Assembly (NCBI GenBank): GCA_023213395.1
Contig: CM041465.1
Coordinates: 132,873,741-132,937,740 of the forward strand
Reading direction: 5' to 3'
Source: Cycas panzhihuaensis
Taxonomy: Eukaryota > Cycadophyta
DNA: 64,000 nt
Under the pieces are notes generated by a model. The model made no database searches. It saw only the letters and a list, made by a program, of their open reading frames with translations, and was not told the DNA's origin. Position 1 is the stretch's first letter; the number at the start of each line of letters is the position of its first letter. Below are positions 45,967-55,581 of this stretch, piece after piece. The position numbers and the translations under genes are program-made.

Positions 45967-46188
45967 TGTTGGAATATTAATGCACATTTGATTTGTCCCA
46001 CATGCAAGTGGGTCCTACTCTTCCATCATGACTTGTATTATAAATACACAATATAGTGTATCATATTGCAGAATGTTGTAAGGATGTTTTGTTAATACAA
46101 TTTGAGGTACCTTAAGGGTACCGTTTGATTTTGTGGAGGTGTTATATTCTGTTTGCCAATATCTTATTGCAGGTTCTATTTTCCAACA
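45967..46188 (+). repeat. 5' LTR of N2
   Basis: 222 bp, TGTTGGAATATTAATGCAC to TTCTATTTTCCAACA. Terminal inverted TGTTGGA/TCCAACA. Confidence 0.95.
46039..46046 (+). promoter_or_regulatory. TATA box in N2 5' LTR
   Basis: TATAAATA at about 72 bp into the LTR, in TTGTATTATAAATACACAA, the likely pol II promoter of the element. The 3' LTR has one substitution just before it (TATCATAAATA). Confidence 0.6.
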
Positions 46189-46202
46189 TGGTATCAGAGT
46201 GC
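46189..46202 (+). other. Primer-binding site of N2
   Basis: TGGTATCAGAGTGC follows the LTR directly: 11 of 12 matches to the tRNA-Met complement. A second, degenerate PBS-like word (CGGTATTAGAGC) lies at 46228-46239. Confidence 0.85.
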
Positions 46203-47558
46203 CCAGGTTAAGAGAGGTGTTTTTGTTCGGTATTAGAGCAGTGATTTGGGAGGTGTCATAACATTGAAATTTCTGAAAAGTAATGGCGAAATTAAGACGA
46301 AATAGCTTGTTCTGTAAAATTTGAGTAGTCGCACTACAGATTTTGGGGTGAAAGTGCGAAAATTGTAGCAAAATTAATTTCGGCCTGCATTTTTCTGTCG
46401 CCGTATTTTTGGGACAGATCTGCAACCTAAGAGCCATAACTTTGGCTACAGGTATCCAAATGACCTCAATTGTTTTTTGATTCTGTGCGTTTTTAAATTC
46501 TCTTTCGAATGGAAGTGGTTTGAGGTTCATCAGAGTTCAGAATAAAAAGTTATTAGCAGTTTATCAGAAGGTACTATTACAGCCCCTAGAAACCCTAATT
46601 GTGAAATTCTTAAAATGAGCATAACTTTTGATCTAGATATCAGAATTCAATTTCGTCTGAACTGTTGGAATCGTATTTCAGAGGCCATCATTTCCATCTA
46701 TATTTTATGTATTTTTTCATAAATAAGTTTTTGGTAATTTAAGGGTTTCATATTGATATGGTGACATGAATGAGGCAATGGTAATGAAGTGATTGTTTGA
46801 GGCTCTCTTACGTATGTTGAGAATCGGAGAGTATTGTTACAATGTGAGATGATATTAAGTTATGTTGATGTGAATGTATTTGGCACTCTATTGGTGATTT
46901 GAAGTGCATGATGGTGATTGTTTAATGGAAAATTAAGTGCCTTCTTACATGTGTTCATATGAGAGAGTTATTGTGATGATGGCATAGTATGGTGATGAAG
47001 TGACATTGCATGTGTTTGCATGAATGAGTTGGGTGGCATATGGTGATTTAGTGCTCCTTGGAATATGATTTATGTGAAGGGACTTTATGGGCATGATAAG
47101 ACTAATTTGAGGGCAAGAAGGATAGTGATATGAGGCGATGAGATGCTTGTTGCGTGTGAGGTTAACATGACAAGATTAGGCAATTATTGGGCATGTTTTG
47201 AGGATGAGATTAGAGATGTTTGATGATGTATTCTAGTTGATTGAATGGGCAAAGAAGGATGAGCTTCTTGTTGAAGATACCTGAGTTGCAAGGAAGCAAA
47301 ATTATTAAATAGTGTAATGGTATGAGTTGTATGTTTTGGACAATCAAGTGAAGTGTGTGTCTTGGTAGCGACATATGACATGTATGATCATTGTGAGATT
47401 TATGAGGCATTGATTTGATGAAGTGAGTGTTTGGATTCTACGTGGCTGGTTGGTGATATGTGAAAGGCAATGATGTGAGGATAAAGTCAATGATGTGAAA
47501 GATATGAGATATGAGAGAATTTGGTGAGTATGATTAATGAGCAAGTTACCAATGTTAG
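46203..47558 (+). other. Composite leader of N2
   Basis: About 1.35 kb noncoding. Part A (46228-46745) aligns with the N1 leader, starting at the relic PBS. Part B (about 46755-47330) is GTGATG-rich. It resembles the GGGCGA-rich leader in the X repeats: CTCCTTG...TTATGTGAAGG...GGGC and GCTTGTTGCGTGTGAGGTTAACATGACAAG have clear counterparts at about 7000-7085. It contains the shared block of about 70 nt at 46620-46688. Confidence 0.75.
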
Positions 47559-48431
47559 GTGAGTTTGTTGATTGAAAAAGGCACGCATTGTTTAGAGATG
47601 GCATTTATAATCATGGAAGAGAATGATGTGGTTATGTATGTTCCTGAAGCAAAAGAATATTACTTGAAGGATTCATTTCTTCCAATACCTAAGTGCAATG
47701 GTAAAGACTACTTCTTTTGGACAATTAAAATGAGATGTCTATTCATAGCTAGAGGTTTGTGGAAAATTGTTACTGATGAATATGATATCCCTAAGGATGA
47801 AGAAGAAAAGGAAATACTTGAGAAGAAAGATAGAAAGGCATTCATTATGATTCGTGCTACATTCAATGAGTTTGATCTTCCTTCCAAATACCGTTTTGTC
47901 ATTCCTATGATTCTACATGCAAGTAATGCTAAAGAAGCTTGGGATTTTCTAAGGGAAGTATTTGAACAAACTCCTGAAGAAACACAACGAATGATTGAAA
48001 AAGCAATTAAGGCTAGTTATGGTACAAGTACAACAAATGAAGAAAATATCATCAACACTGATGAAACAACATGTCAAGATGAAGAAGGTATGAGTATTGA
48101 TGACATTTCTACTGAATGTAAAGAAACGATGGTTGAATGTATTGATGAGACTACAACTACTAATGAAGACATTGAAAGTGATGAGTTGGTAAAGGTTTAT
48201 ATAGATGACACCATGATTTCAAGAGAGATTGAATATGAATCTGATGGTTCTATAAAGGATGAGTCTTATATTGATGATATTCCTACTTTAAGTATTGATT
48301 CAAGTTTGAATGATGTTTCTTCTTTGAGCATTGTTTCAAGTTCAAAGAGTATGCAAATTGATCAAGACTCCACTCCTAAGGTTGAAGAAATCAACATTGT
48401 ATACAGGTGTTCAAGAGTTTATACAAGATAA
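47559..48431 (+). CDS. Copia-type Gag of N2 (290 codons, intact)
   Basis: Start MSLLIEKGTHCLEMAFIIME; a later Met at 47601 (MAFIIMEENDVV) could also start translation. Residues 40-130 show the copia Gag domain (DUF4219/UBN2 type): SFLPIPKCNGKDYFFWTIKM, ARGLWKIVTDEYD, KAFIMIRATFNEFD and NAKEAWDFLREVFEQ. After about residue 145 it changes to a Thr/Ser/Asp/Glu-rich acidic tail without a zinc knuckle, protease or later pol motif. It is the only long, uninterrupted retroelement frame here that starts and ends within its own element. The protein would form particles with enzymes supplied by another copia. Confidence 0.85.
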   Translation: MSLLIEKGTHCLEMAFIIMEENDVVMYVPEAKEYYLKDSFLPIPKCNGKDYFFWTIKMRCLFIARGLWKIVTDEYDIPKDEEEKEILEKKDRKAFIMIRATFNEFDLPSKYRFVIPMILHASNAKEAWDFLREVFEQTPEETQRMIEKAIKASYGTSTTNEENIINTDETTCQDEEGMSIDDISTECKETMVECIDETTTTNEDIESDELVKVYIDDTMISREIEYESDGSIKDESYIDDIPTLSIDSSLNDVSSLSIVSSSKSMQIDQDSTPKVEEINIVYRCSRVYTR

Positions 48432-48771
48432 TGATGACAAGCAAGTTGTGATTGAAGATGGTTATTTATAGGATCTACATCAAAATAAGACTAAACCAAG
48501 CACAATGAAGAATCATGATTTGCACTTGCTAGAGCTGCTACATCAACATCATCACTACAGGATTGAAGACAGAAATCAAGCTCGAGGATATCATCTTACA
48601 AAGGCATCAGTACAGAATTGAAGATGAAAATCAAGATGAAGACATCATTCTGCAGCAAAGACATCACTACAAGATTGAAGACAAGGATCAAGTTGAAGAC
48701 ATCATTTTCAAGACATTTCCAAGGACAAAACGTTAGAAGTACAAATAACCCAAATGTGCATTAAGGGGGAG
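48432..48771 (+). other. 3' noncoding region and PPT of N2
   Basis: About 330 bp with repeated ATCA(A/T)GA(T/A)GAAGACATCA-like words (about 48560-48715), a short degenerate GAAGACA/CATCA repeat. It ends in PPT TTAAGGGGGAG at 48761-48771. Confidence 0.7.
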
Positions 48772-48993
48772 TGTTGGAATATTAATGCACATTTGATTTG
48801 TCCCACATGCAAGTGGGTTCTACTCTTCCATCATGACTTGTATCATAAATACACAATATAGTGTATCATATTGCAGGATGTTGTAAGGATGTTTTGTTAA
48901 TACAATTTGAGGTACCTTAAGGGTACCATTTGATCTTGTGGAGGTGTTATATTTTGTTTGCCAATATCTTATTGCAGGTTCTATTTTCCAACA
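48772..48993 (+). repeat. 3' LTR of N2
   Basis: 222 bp, matches 45967-46188 without indels. TSD ATTTT follows. Confidence 0.95.
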
Positions 48994-49520
48994 ATTTTGG
49001 CCGACCTCATTCAAGATTCATTCCAAGGAACTGTCCAAGTCCTGGTCGACTTCCTTTAGAAGGCTAAGTACCTCTATATAGGTGTTGAAGTCCCCATCCC
49101 AAACCGTCATTTAGGACTTGTTCTTCTTGGGATTAACTCGGCTTTAGGGCTACAGTTAACTCATCTATTGGGCTGCATTTTCTAGAGTTAACCTCACCCC
49201 AAAGAGGGTTAATCACCTTAGACATTGTTTTGGGTGAATTGGATGTATTGAGATCTATATTGACTAGCCATGTGGATTGCATTTCTCGTCATCATAATTG
49301 TTGTATTTACTATTGTTAACACCTCAATATTGTACTTTTGGTTATCATTAGTAATTATTGGTGAATTCTTCATAGAGATTCAAGATAATATTAGTGATAG
49401 AGGAAGTTTGGCCTCTACAAGTGATATCAGAGCTTCGTTTTGAAATGGAAAGTCAAAGAAACTAAGGCAAAATTAGAAGTCCAGAACCTGATTTTGCCCC
49501 CCCCCCCCCCAAACTAACGG

Positions 49521-50660
49521 ATGGAACAAAGATCTAGGAAAAGTATCATTCCCAGGAAAATGGGGCCCCAAACAAGAGCTCTTGTAGAAAAGGTAGATAA
49601 GCTAACATATGAGATCAATGATCTCTCAAAGACGATGAAAATATGGATGAATTAGTTCATGGGGAAATAGGGAAACTTAGACACACCAAGAATCCAGAGG
49701 CGAAAAAGTGGTATAGAAGAAGGGGAACAGTCGGGTACTGATAAAGGACTAGAATTTGTAGATGCAAGGGTCGATTAAGAGGCTCAAGAAAATGGTCTAC
49801 AAAGGAACATAAGGAGATTCAATGGGATCACTTTTGAGAGACAAGCCTAACAAGCAGACTGTGGTCTTAAGAGAAAAAAATTTGCACTTGAAAAATTCAA
49901 TCTAGAAAAATCTAAAGATATTAGAAGTTGGTTACTGTAAATGGAGACATACTCCTGGGTATACAGACTATCAAAAAAAGAAAAATTGAAAGCCGCCTCT
50001 CTGCATCTATATGGAAGATCTTTGAAATGGTACTATTGGTGGCTAAAGATAAACTCAAGAATTCAAGAAACATGGGAAAGTATGAAAGCAGGGTTAATTG
50101 GCCAATATGAAGATCCGTGGAATACGGATTACTTCGCACAGCTAACTAGATTACAACAACAAGCATCGGTACAAGAGTATACTGAGTAATTTCAAAGTCT
50201 CCAGTGTTTAGTCTTAAAGAGAATACCATCAGAATGTATCATGGAGACATACATCAATGGATTGAAGAGCCAGCATAAATTTTGAATCAAAGCAATGGAT
50301 CCACCAAACATCCAAGAAGCAATCAAAATAGCAAAGAACATCGAGGCAAAACTAAGGGAGAGTCGTCCTGTTTATATCCAGAAATACGAACCACAGATAT
50401 ATCAAAATCAAAATCAAAATCCAAACTGGATGAAATCAGGAACAAAGGTGGATTCTCCATTAATAATAAGGAGTACAAGAGAAAGTGGGGTATACCAAAG
50501 GAAGAACATTTAAGTAAGGGAACGTGCTTTAAATGTGACAAAAATTGGAACAAAGAACACCAATTCAAACCAAAAAAGATGTTTATGATGAGCAACGAAG
50601 ACATAGAAGTACTAGAGACAGCAGAAGAAGAGCAACAAGTTCAAGAAGACAAAGAAGAGG
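49521..50660 (+). pseudogene. gypsy gag, G3
   Basis: Starts MEQRSRKSIIPRKMGPQTRA. A stop follows after 43 codons; then KFALEKFNLEKSKDIRSWLL, stop, METYSWVYRLSKKEKLKAAS, LHLYGRSLKWYYWWLKINSR and TDYFAQLTRLQQQASVQEY give the chromovirus-type Retrotrans_gag. A zinc knuckle (about 50518-50566) reads CFKCDKNWNKEHQF, with Phe in place of the last Cys. A C run (about 14) at 49497-49510 precedes the start. Confidence 0.88.
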
Positions 50661-50689
50661 AACTATTACAAATGGATACAAAGAACATG

Positions 50690-51027
50690 CAGATATCTTT
50701 GCAGGCTACTACAGGGCAACACATCATCCTGCAGACTCTAAGGTTTCAAGGAACGTTAAAGCAACAACTTTATTAATAAAGTACACACAACTTTATTAAT
50801 AAAGCAACAATGGAAGAATTAGGTATTCCAATTCAACCACTAATTACATTCCAAGTCTCAATTGCAAACGGGAAGACTACACCATGTGGCGACTACTACA
50901 AATCGATAAAACTACAAATAAGTGAATACGAAATAACAACATGCATGTTCGCCATGTCGATTGGGGGAGTCAATGTAGTACTAGGCATCCAATGGTTACA
51001 GACATTGGGGAATATTGTCACTAACTA
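50690..51027 (+). pseudogene. gypsy protease, G3, active site lost
   Basis: ILQTLRFQGTLK is followed not by the D-S-G-S-T-H active site but by a direct repeat (ACAACTTTATTAATAAAG at 50764-50781 and 50787-50804). The second copy encodes the THNFINK residues that normally follow the catalytic DSGS. GIPIQPLITFQVSIANGKTT and VNVVLGIQWLQTLGNIVTN continue the protease. The frame is then cut by N3 at 51027 and resumes as NYVTRFMRFYQKG at 53932. Confidence 0.88.
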
Positions 51028-51430
51028 TGTAGTGATTTGTCTTTCCTGAAGACGTGAGCTTCCCTCTTCGAGGCGAGGAACCCTCCAAACTGCAGCACCC
51101 AAATGGGCGAGCTAATTGCAACCCTAGAACCGAAAATGCACAACCAAAGAACCTCCAACGATGATGAAATGAGGCCACAAATCCTCCTTAAATAGGCGGC
51201 CAAAGGATAGTAATAAAAGTCAGCCAGACTGGGTAATATTCTTCTTAAAACTGCTCAAATAGAAGTCGGCCAGAACTTCTCCAAAAACTGGCAGGCTAAC
51301 TTTAAATGGCTATAACTTTTGATTGAGATGTCAGAATTGACTTTCGTCTGAACCGTTGGAATCCTTATTCAGAGGCCTTCAATTTGAATGGTTACATGGC
51401 ATAGTTTTGATTAGATTTTGGAATGTTACA
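51028..51430 (-). repeat. 3' LTR of N3 (minus strand)
   Basis: 403 bp, plus-strand TGTAGTGATTTGTC to TTTGGAATGTTACA. On the plus strand it contains the block ATAACTTTTGATT ... TTCAGAGGCC (51310-51380), shared with the N1 and N2 leaders but antisense to N3. Confidence 0.94.
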
Positions 51431-52352
51431 AGTCCCTCCCCTTCAAAACATGCTTTGCCCTCAAAGCATTGGTAAGGGCCTGTTTTTTCTTCATCCATTC
51501 TTCAAACTCCTACGTTGCATCTTTAAGCTCCAATGTCTTCCATTTGATGAGATATTCTTTCATTATCCTGGATCATAAATTCTTGTCCCTAATCTTCAAT
51601 ATTCCCTTAGGTTCCACTATCATCATTCCTTCTTCATCCAGTGTTGGTAAAATCGTTTGTGGAGCCTCCTTTTCGCCCAACGTTTTCTTTAAACAAGACA
51701 CGTGGAAGATATTGCGGATTTTGCTTTTTGGTGGCAATTTTAACTGATCTATTGCCTGTTCCAATTCCCTTTTTAGTGGCTGTCCTTGGGGTTCTTCAAG
51801 AACTCCTTGATGTTCTTCTAAGATTGCCTGAATCTGTGGAGGAACGTTCTTTATTTCTACTTTGTAACATGACATTATGTGAGATGATATGAGCTGAACT
51901 GGAGGTGCGGCTAGGGCTTGCAGTCGGTATTTGCATCCTTTTTGTCGGAAACACATAAATCTTGTCATATAATTGGTAACAATGTTCCCCAGTGTTTGTA
52001 GCCATTGAATTCCCAGAACTACGTCCACTCCACCTATGGGCATGACAAACATACAAGTTGTGACCTTGTAATCATTGATCTGGAGAGTTGTGTCTTTGTA
52101 GTATCCCCCACACAACGTTGTTCTCCCATTTGCTATTGACACCTGGAATGTGTTAAGTGGTTTCACTTGTAATCCCAGTTTTTCTGCTGATGCCTTGTTT
52201 ATAAAATTGTGTGTACTCCCACTATCTACCAAGATTGATACTGGTCTCCCCTTGATTTGTCCTTGGAATCTTAGGGTTTGCGGGGATACTTGTCGCCTGT
52301 AATGGCCTGCAAGGATGTTTGGACATTCCACGTATCCACTTCCAAAGTTCAT
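51431..52352 (-). pseudogene. Protease joined to integrase tail and chromodomain, N3
   Basis: An open frame of 259 codons (52352-51573). Residues 41-52 ILVDSGSTHNFI give an intact protease site; TCMFVMPIGGVDVVLGIQWL and NIVTNYMTRFMCFRQKG follow. At about residues 200-205 (about 51735-51755) the pre-RT linker (QPLKRELEQAID) passes in frame into the integrase end (LKLPPKSKIRNIFHVSCLKK). MIVEPKGILKIRDKNL begins the chromodomain, which continues after a stop or frame change to about 51450 (EYLIKWKTLELKDAT). RT, RNase H and catalytic integrase are therefore removed by an in-frame deletion. Confidence 0.9.
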
Positions 52353-53239
52353 TTTCCTGCCTTCCTACGCTCTGGTCTTCTACTTCTTCTTGTGCTACTT
52401 CTGGTATTTCTGCATCATTGCTATTGATCATGAAAACCTTCTTTGATAGGCACCAGTGTTCCTTATTCCATTTCTCTCCACACTTGAAGCACGTCCCTTT
52501 CCTTATGTGTTCCTCTTTTGTTGTTCCCAAGCTTTCTATTGTATTTCTTATAGCTAATGGGGGGTTTGCTTTTGTTCCTGATCTGGGCCCATTAGGATTC
52601 TGAGTTTGATATTTTGCTGGCCCATATTTCCTTGTATATGTCAGTTTGCTATCTCTAAGTTCTGCCTCCACATTCCTTGCTATTTGAATTGCTACTTAGA
52701 GTTGTGGTGGATCTGCTGCTTTAACTCTAAATTTGATCTGATTTTTCAATCCACTAATATAAGTCTCTAGTAAACATTCTGCGGTATCTTTTCCGAGACC
52801 ATACATTGTAGTGTTTGGGCTGCTACATGTACTCTTGGATTGTTCCTTCTTGATGTAATCGTGTTAACTGAGCAAAGTAATTTGTATTCCAAGAATCGTC
52901 ATATTGCTTTACTAATCCTGCTCTTAGATTCTCCCAGGTTTGTTACATTGGTAAGTTCATCTTTTTCCACCAATAGTACCATCTTAACACCCTTCTGTTT
53001 AAGTGTAAGGATGCTATTTCCATCTTTTCCTTAGTTGTGGAGTTGTAAACCTTGAAATAGTTCTCCATTTGTAAGACCCAATTAGTGATATTCTTGGATA
53101 CATCTGGATCGAATTTTCCCAAAGATAATCCTGCCCCTTTCCATCCATTATCCATGTTGGGAGTTCTCCTTTTGTAATCTCGTCCATCAAATCTCTTGGT
53201 CTCATTTCCTTGATTTTCTTGATCCATTTGATCTATCAC
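52222..53239 (-). pseudogene. Gag of N3
   Basis: Minus strand: MIDQMDQENQGNETKRFDGR (from 53239), LGKFDPDVSKNITNWVLQME, IASLHLNRRVLRWYYWWKKM, then a stop. TNYFAQLTRL is visible near 52860. A second open part (52671-52222) contains the knuckle GTCFKCGEKWNKEHWC, with all Cys and His of the chromovirus-type C-x2-C...H-x-C motif. Two or more stops separate the parts. Confidence 0.87.
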
Positions 53240-53523
53240 GATGTGGTGTTGTTATCCATTTCTCTACCTGACACAGTTTGTGTTGCTTGATCCGTTTTTG
53301 CTAGTAACTTCTGGATTAGGATTGTTAGAGCCCTTATGCTCTGGTTTAATTCTGATGTGCCTTCAATTTTTTCCTCTAAGGTTCTAGATTGGGTTGCCAT
53401 CTTCTTGTGAATGAGCTTTTTCCCTAACCTAAATTTCGTTTCTGCTTCCCTTGGGGGGAGATTTTGACCTTTCTAAGCTTTTACCTCTACCCTTTCCCCT
53501 TGAAACGAAGCTATGATACCACT

Positions 53524-53926
53524 TGTAGTGATCTGTCTTTCCTGAAGACGTGAGCTTCCCTCTTTGAGGCGAGGAACCCTCCAAACTGCAACACCCAAAT
53601 GGGTGAGCTAATTGTAGCCCTAGAACCGAAAATGCATGACCAAAGAACCTCCGACGATGATGAAATGAGACCGCAAATCCTCCTTAAATAGGTGGCCAAA
53701 GGATAGTAATAGAAGCCAGCTAGACTGGGTAATATTCTTCTTAAAACTGCTCAAATAGAAGTCGGCCAGAACTTCTCCAAAAACTGGCAGGCTAACTTTA
53801 AATGGCCATAACTTTTGATTGAGATGTCAGAATTGACTTTCGTTTGAGCTGTTGGAATCCTTATTCAGAGGCCTTCAATTTGAATGGTTACATGGCATAG
53901 TTTTGATTAGATTTTGGAATGTTACA
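53524..53926 (-). repeat. 5' LTR of N3 (minus strand)
   Basis: 403 bp, same length as the left LTR with about 19 differences. The shared block lies at 53807-53876. The minus-strand PBS (plus strand CGAAGCTATGATACCA, about 53506-53521) flanks its left end. Confidence 0.94.
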
Positions 53927-53931
53927 AACTA

Positions 53932-54877
53932 CGTGACTCGGTTCATGAGATTTTATCAAAAGGGTTAGAAATACCATCTACAAGCACCTCCCACACCCCC
54001 CCGTCCAACTAGTATCATCACACCAGATGGAAAAGTCCAGAGGAAAAATCCATCTGCATATATAATAACATGTTACAGAATAGAAATAGAGGATGTACCT
54101 CCAGAAATCCAGAAGACCGTAGAAGAATACAACAGAGTGTTTGAAGAACCTTAGGGGCTCCCACCAAAAAGGGAACACGAGCTTGCCATTGAATTAATAA
54201 TAGGAGTAGCTCCATTGAACATTTGAATCGCACATGCATCCTTAATACTTAAGGAGAGAGATTGAGAATAGTACTTGAGAACTTTTACTCCAAGGAATCA
54301 TAGCAAAATATACAAGTCCATATGCATCACCGGTAGTAGTAAACCTAAAGAAGGATAGGTCATATAGGATGTGCATCGACTACAGAGGATTGAATAAACT
54401 GACAGTGAAGAATCGAGATCCCATCCTGAGGATAGATGATTTGTTAGATGAAATCCATGGAGCCAGATACTTTACGAAACTCAACCTTCGTTTGGGCTAT
54501 TATCAGATGAGAGTAAGGAAAGAAGATATACATAAGATCGCATTCCGTACGCATGAGGGATTATTTGAATTCAAAGGCATTCCATTTGGACTAACAAATG
54601 TCGCAGCGACATTTCAAAACATGATGAATTCAACACTCAAACCATTGTTATAGAGATTTGTGCTAGATTATTTTGATGACATATTAATACATAGCAAGAC
54701 ATGGGAGGAACATCTGGACCACATAAGAGTCGCCCTCTTAATACAGAAAAAGGCCCAACTATACATAAACAAAAAGAAATGTTTGTTTGCAAAAGAGGAG
54801 TTAGAGTATCTAGGGCATGTCATCATGCAGAAAGGCATCAAGATTGACCCCAAAAAGACACAAGCTATCATAAATTG
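53932..54877 (+). pseudogene. gypsy RT, first part, G3
   Basis: Starts in the post-protease linker (NYVTRFMRFYQKG, IEIEDVPPEIQKTVEEYNRV), then RMCIDYRGLNKLTVKNRDPI, RIDDLLDEIHGARYFTKLNL, IPFGLTNVAATFQNMM and LDYFDDILIHSKTWEEHLDH, an intact catalytic box. It ends in KIDPKKTQAIIN, where G6 is inserted after 54877. Confidence 0.92.
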
Positions 54878-55417
54878 TGTTGCGTTCCAAGAAAACCCTC
54901 TCTTTAGGGGCCTCTCAGCTGACTTTAACCCCAAAAATGAGCGCAGGAATATTAGCCAACCAGTAAGCTAGTCTTTTAGCCGATTTCATTAATAGTTCAC
55001 TTCTAATGAACTGTTCTAATTCTAGCCAACTTCAAACAGGATAATAATTGACTATTATAAATAGGAATCAAAGCCCTCATTTTGGATCATCACTTCGGTT
55101 AGATCTCTTCCACATTTTTGGCTCTAGGGCTGCAGTTGGCTCAGCCTTTTGGCCTAAGATATTTGGAGGATTCCCGCCTCGAAGGGCAAGCATTCAGTAA
55201 GGATATTTTGTTGTATATTTTTGTACTTTCCAGTATTATTTTTGGACAATATATTTACCTTTACTTGTACTATTTCCATTACTTTATTTTGGTGTTTATG
55301 GCGAATTTCCAAGATTCATTATTATTTAAGATTGAGGAGATCTGTTTGAGCCTATATTAGACTAATATCTATGAATCTTTGTGTTATTTTTGAATTAAGT
55401 TAAAAACTTTCGCTACA
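54878..55417 (+). repeat. 5' LTR of G6
   Basis: 540 bp, TGTTGCGTTCCAAGAAAACC to TTTCGCTACA. TATAAATA at 55056-55063 is a probable promoter TATA box. It aligns with 60106-60641. Confidence 0.95.
55056..55063 (+). promoter_or_regulatory. TATA box in G6 LTR
   Basis: TATAAATA in ACTATTATAAATAGGAATCA, about 180 bp into the LTR. It is identical in the 3' LTR (60279-60286), so it was conserved at insertion. Confidence 0.6.
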
Positions 55418-55581
55418 AGTGGTCTCAGAGCTTCATTGAAGCTATCATATGGAAAAGTGTCTCCCGAGAATATAGTCAAATTTTTTTCGGAGGAGATCAA
55501 TATAGTCTAACAGCCATTAGGAGGGTGATATTTTTTGCGAGAAGGAAGTGAAAGTTTTCCCCACACTCCCACCCATGGATT

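Larger units (their letters stand above)
45967..48993 (+). mobile_element. N2: gag-only copia-type non-autonomous element
   Basis: 3027 bp, LTRs of 222 bp each (about six differences by eye, 97%), TSD ATTTT (45962-45966 and 48994-48998), PBS TGGTATCAGAG at 46189, and PPT TTAAGGGGGAG before the 3' LTR. It encodes only one open reading frame, a copia-type Gag, with no protease, integrase or RT. It is the youngest-looking element in the window. It matches the TR-GAG type, dependent on a copia partner in trans. Confidence 0.94.
45857..49419 (+). repeat. 5' LTR of G3, split by N2
   Basis: Left part 45857-45966 starts TGTTACAATCCCAAATG; right part 48999-49419 ends GGCCTCTACA. The TSD ATTTT of N2 marks the break. 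The PBS TGATATCAGAGCTTCG begins at 49422, one mismatch from the tRNA-Met complement. The LTR end and PBS context resemble those of G6 (CGCTACAAG then TGGTCTCAGAGC). Confidence 0.85.
51028..53926 (-). mobile_element. N3: deletion derivative of a chromovirus
   Basis: 2899 bp on the minus strand. LTRs are 403 bp each (51028-51430 and 53524-53926, about 95% identical by eye), TSD AACTA (51023-51027 and 53927-53931). On the minus strand the PBS is TGGTATCATAGCTTCG next to the right LTR, and the PPT is GAAGGGGAGGGACT before the left LTR. It keeps gag, a complete-looking protease and the integrase tail with chromodomain. It lacks RT, RNase H and the integrase core. It needs enzymes in trans. Confidence 0.94.

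Noticed and set aside
52319-52603. Plus-strand open frame of 94 codons inside N3
   Set aside because: Antisense shadow of the N3 gag (zinc-knuckle region).
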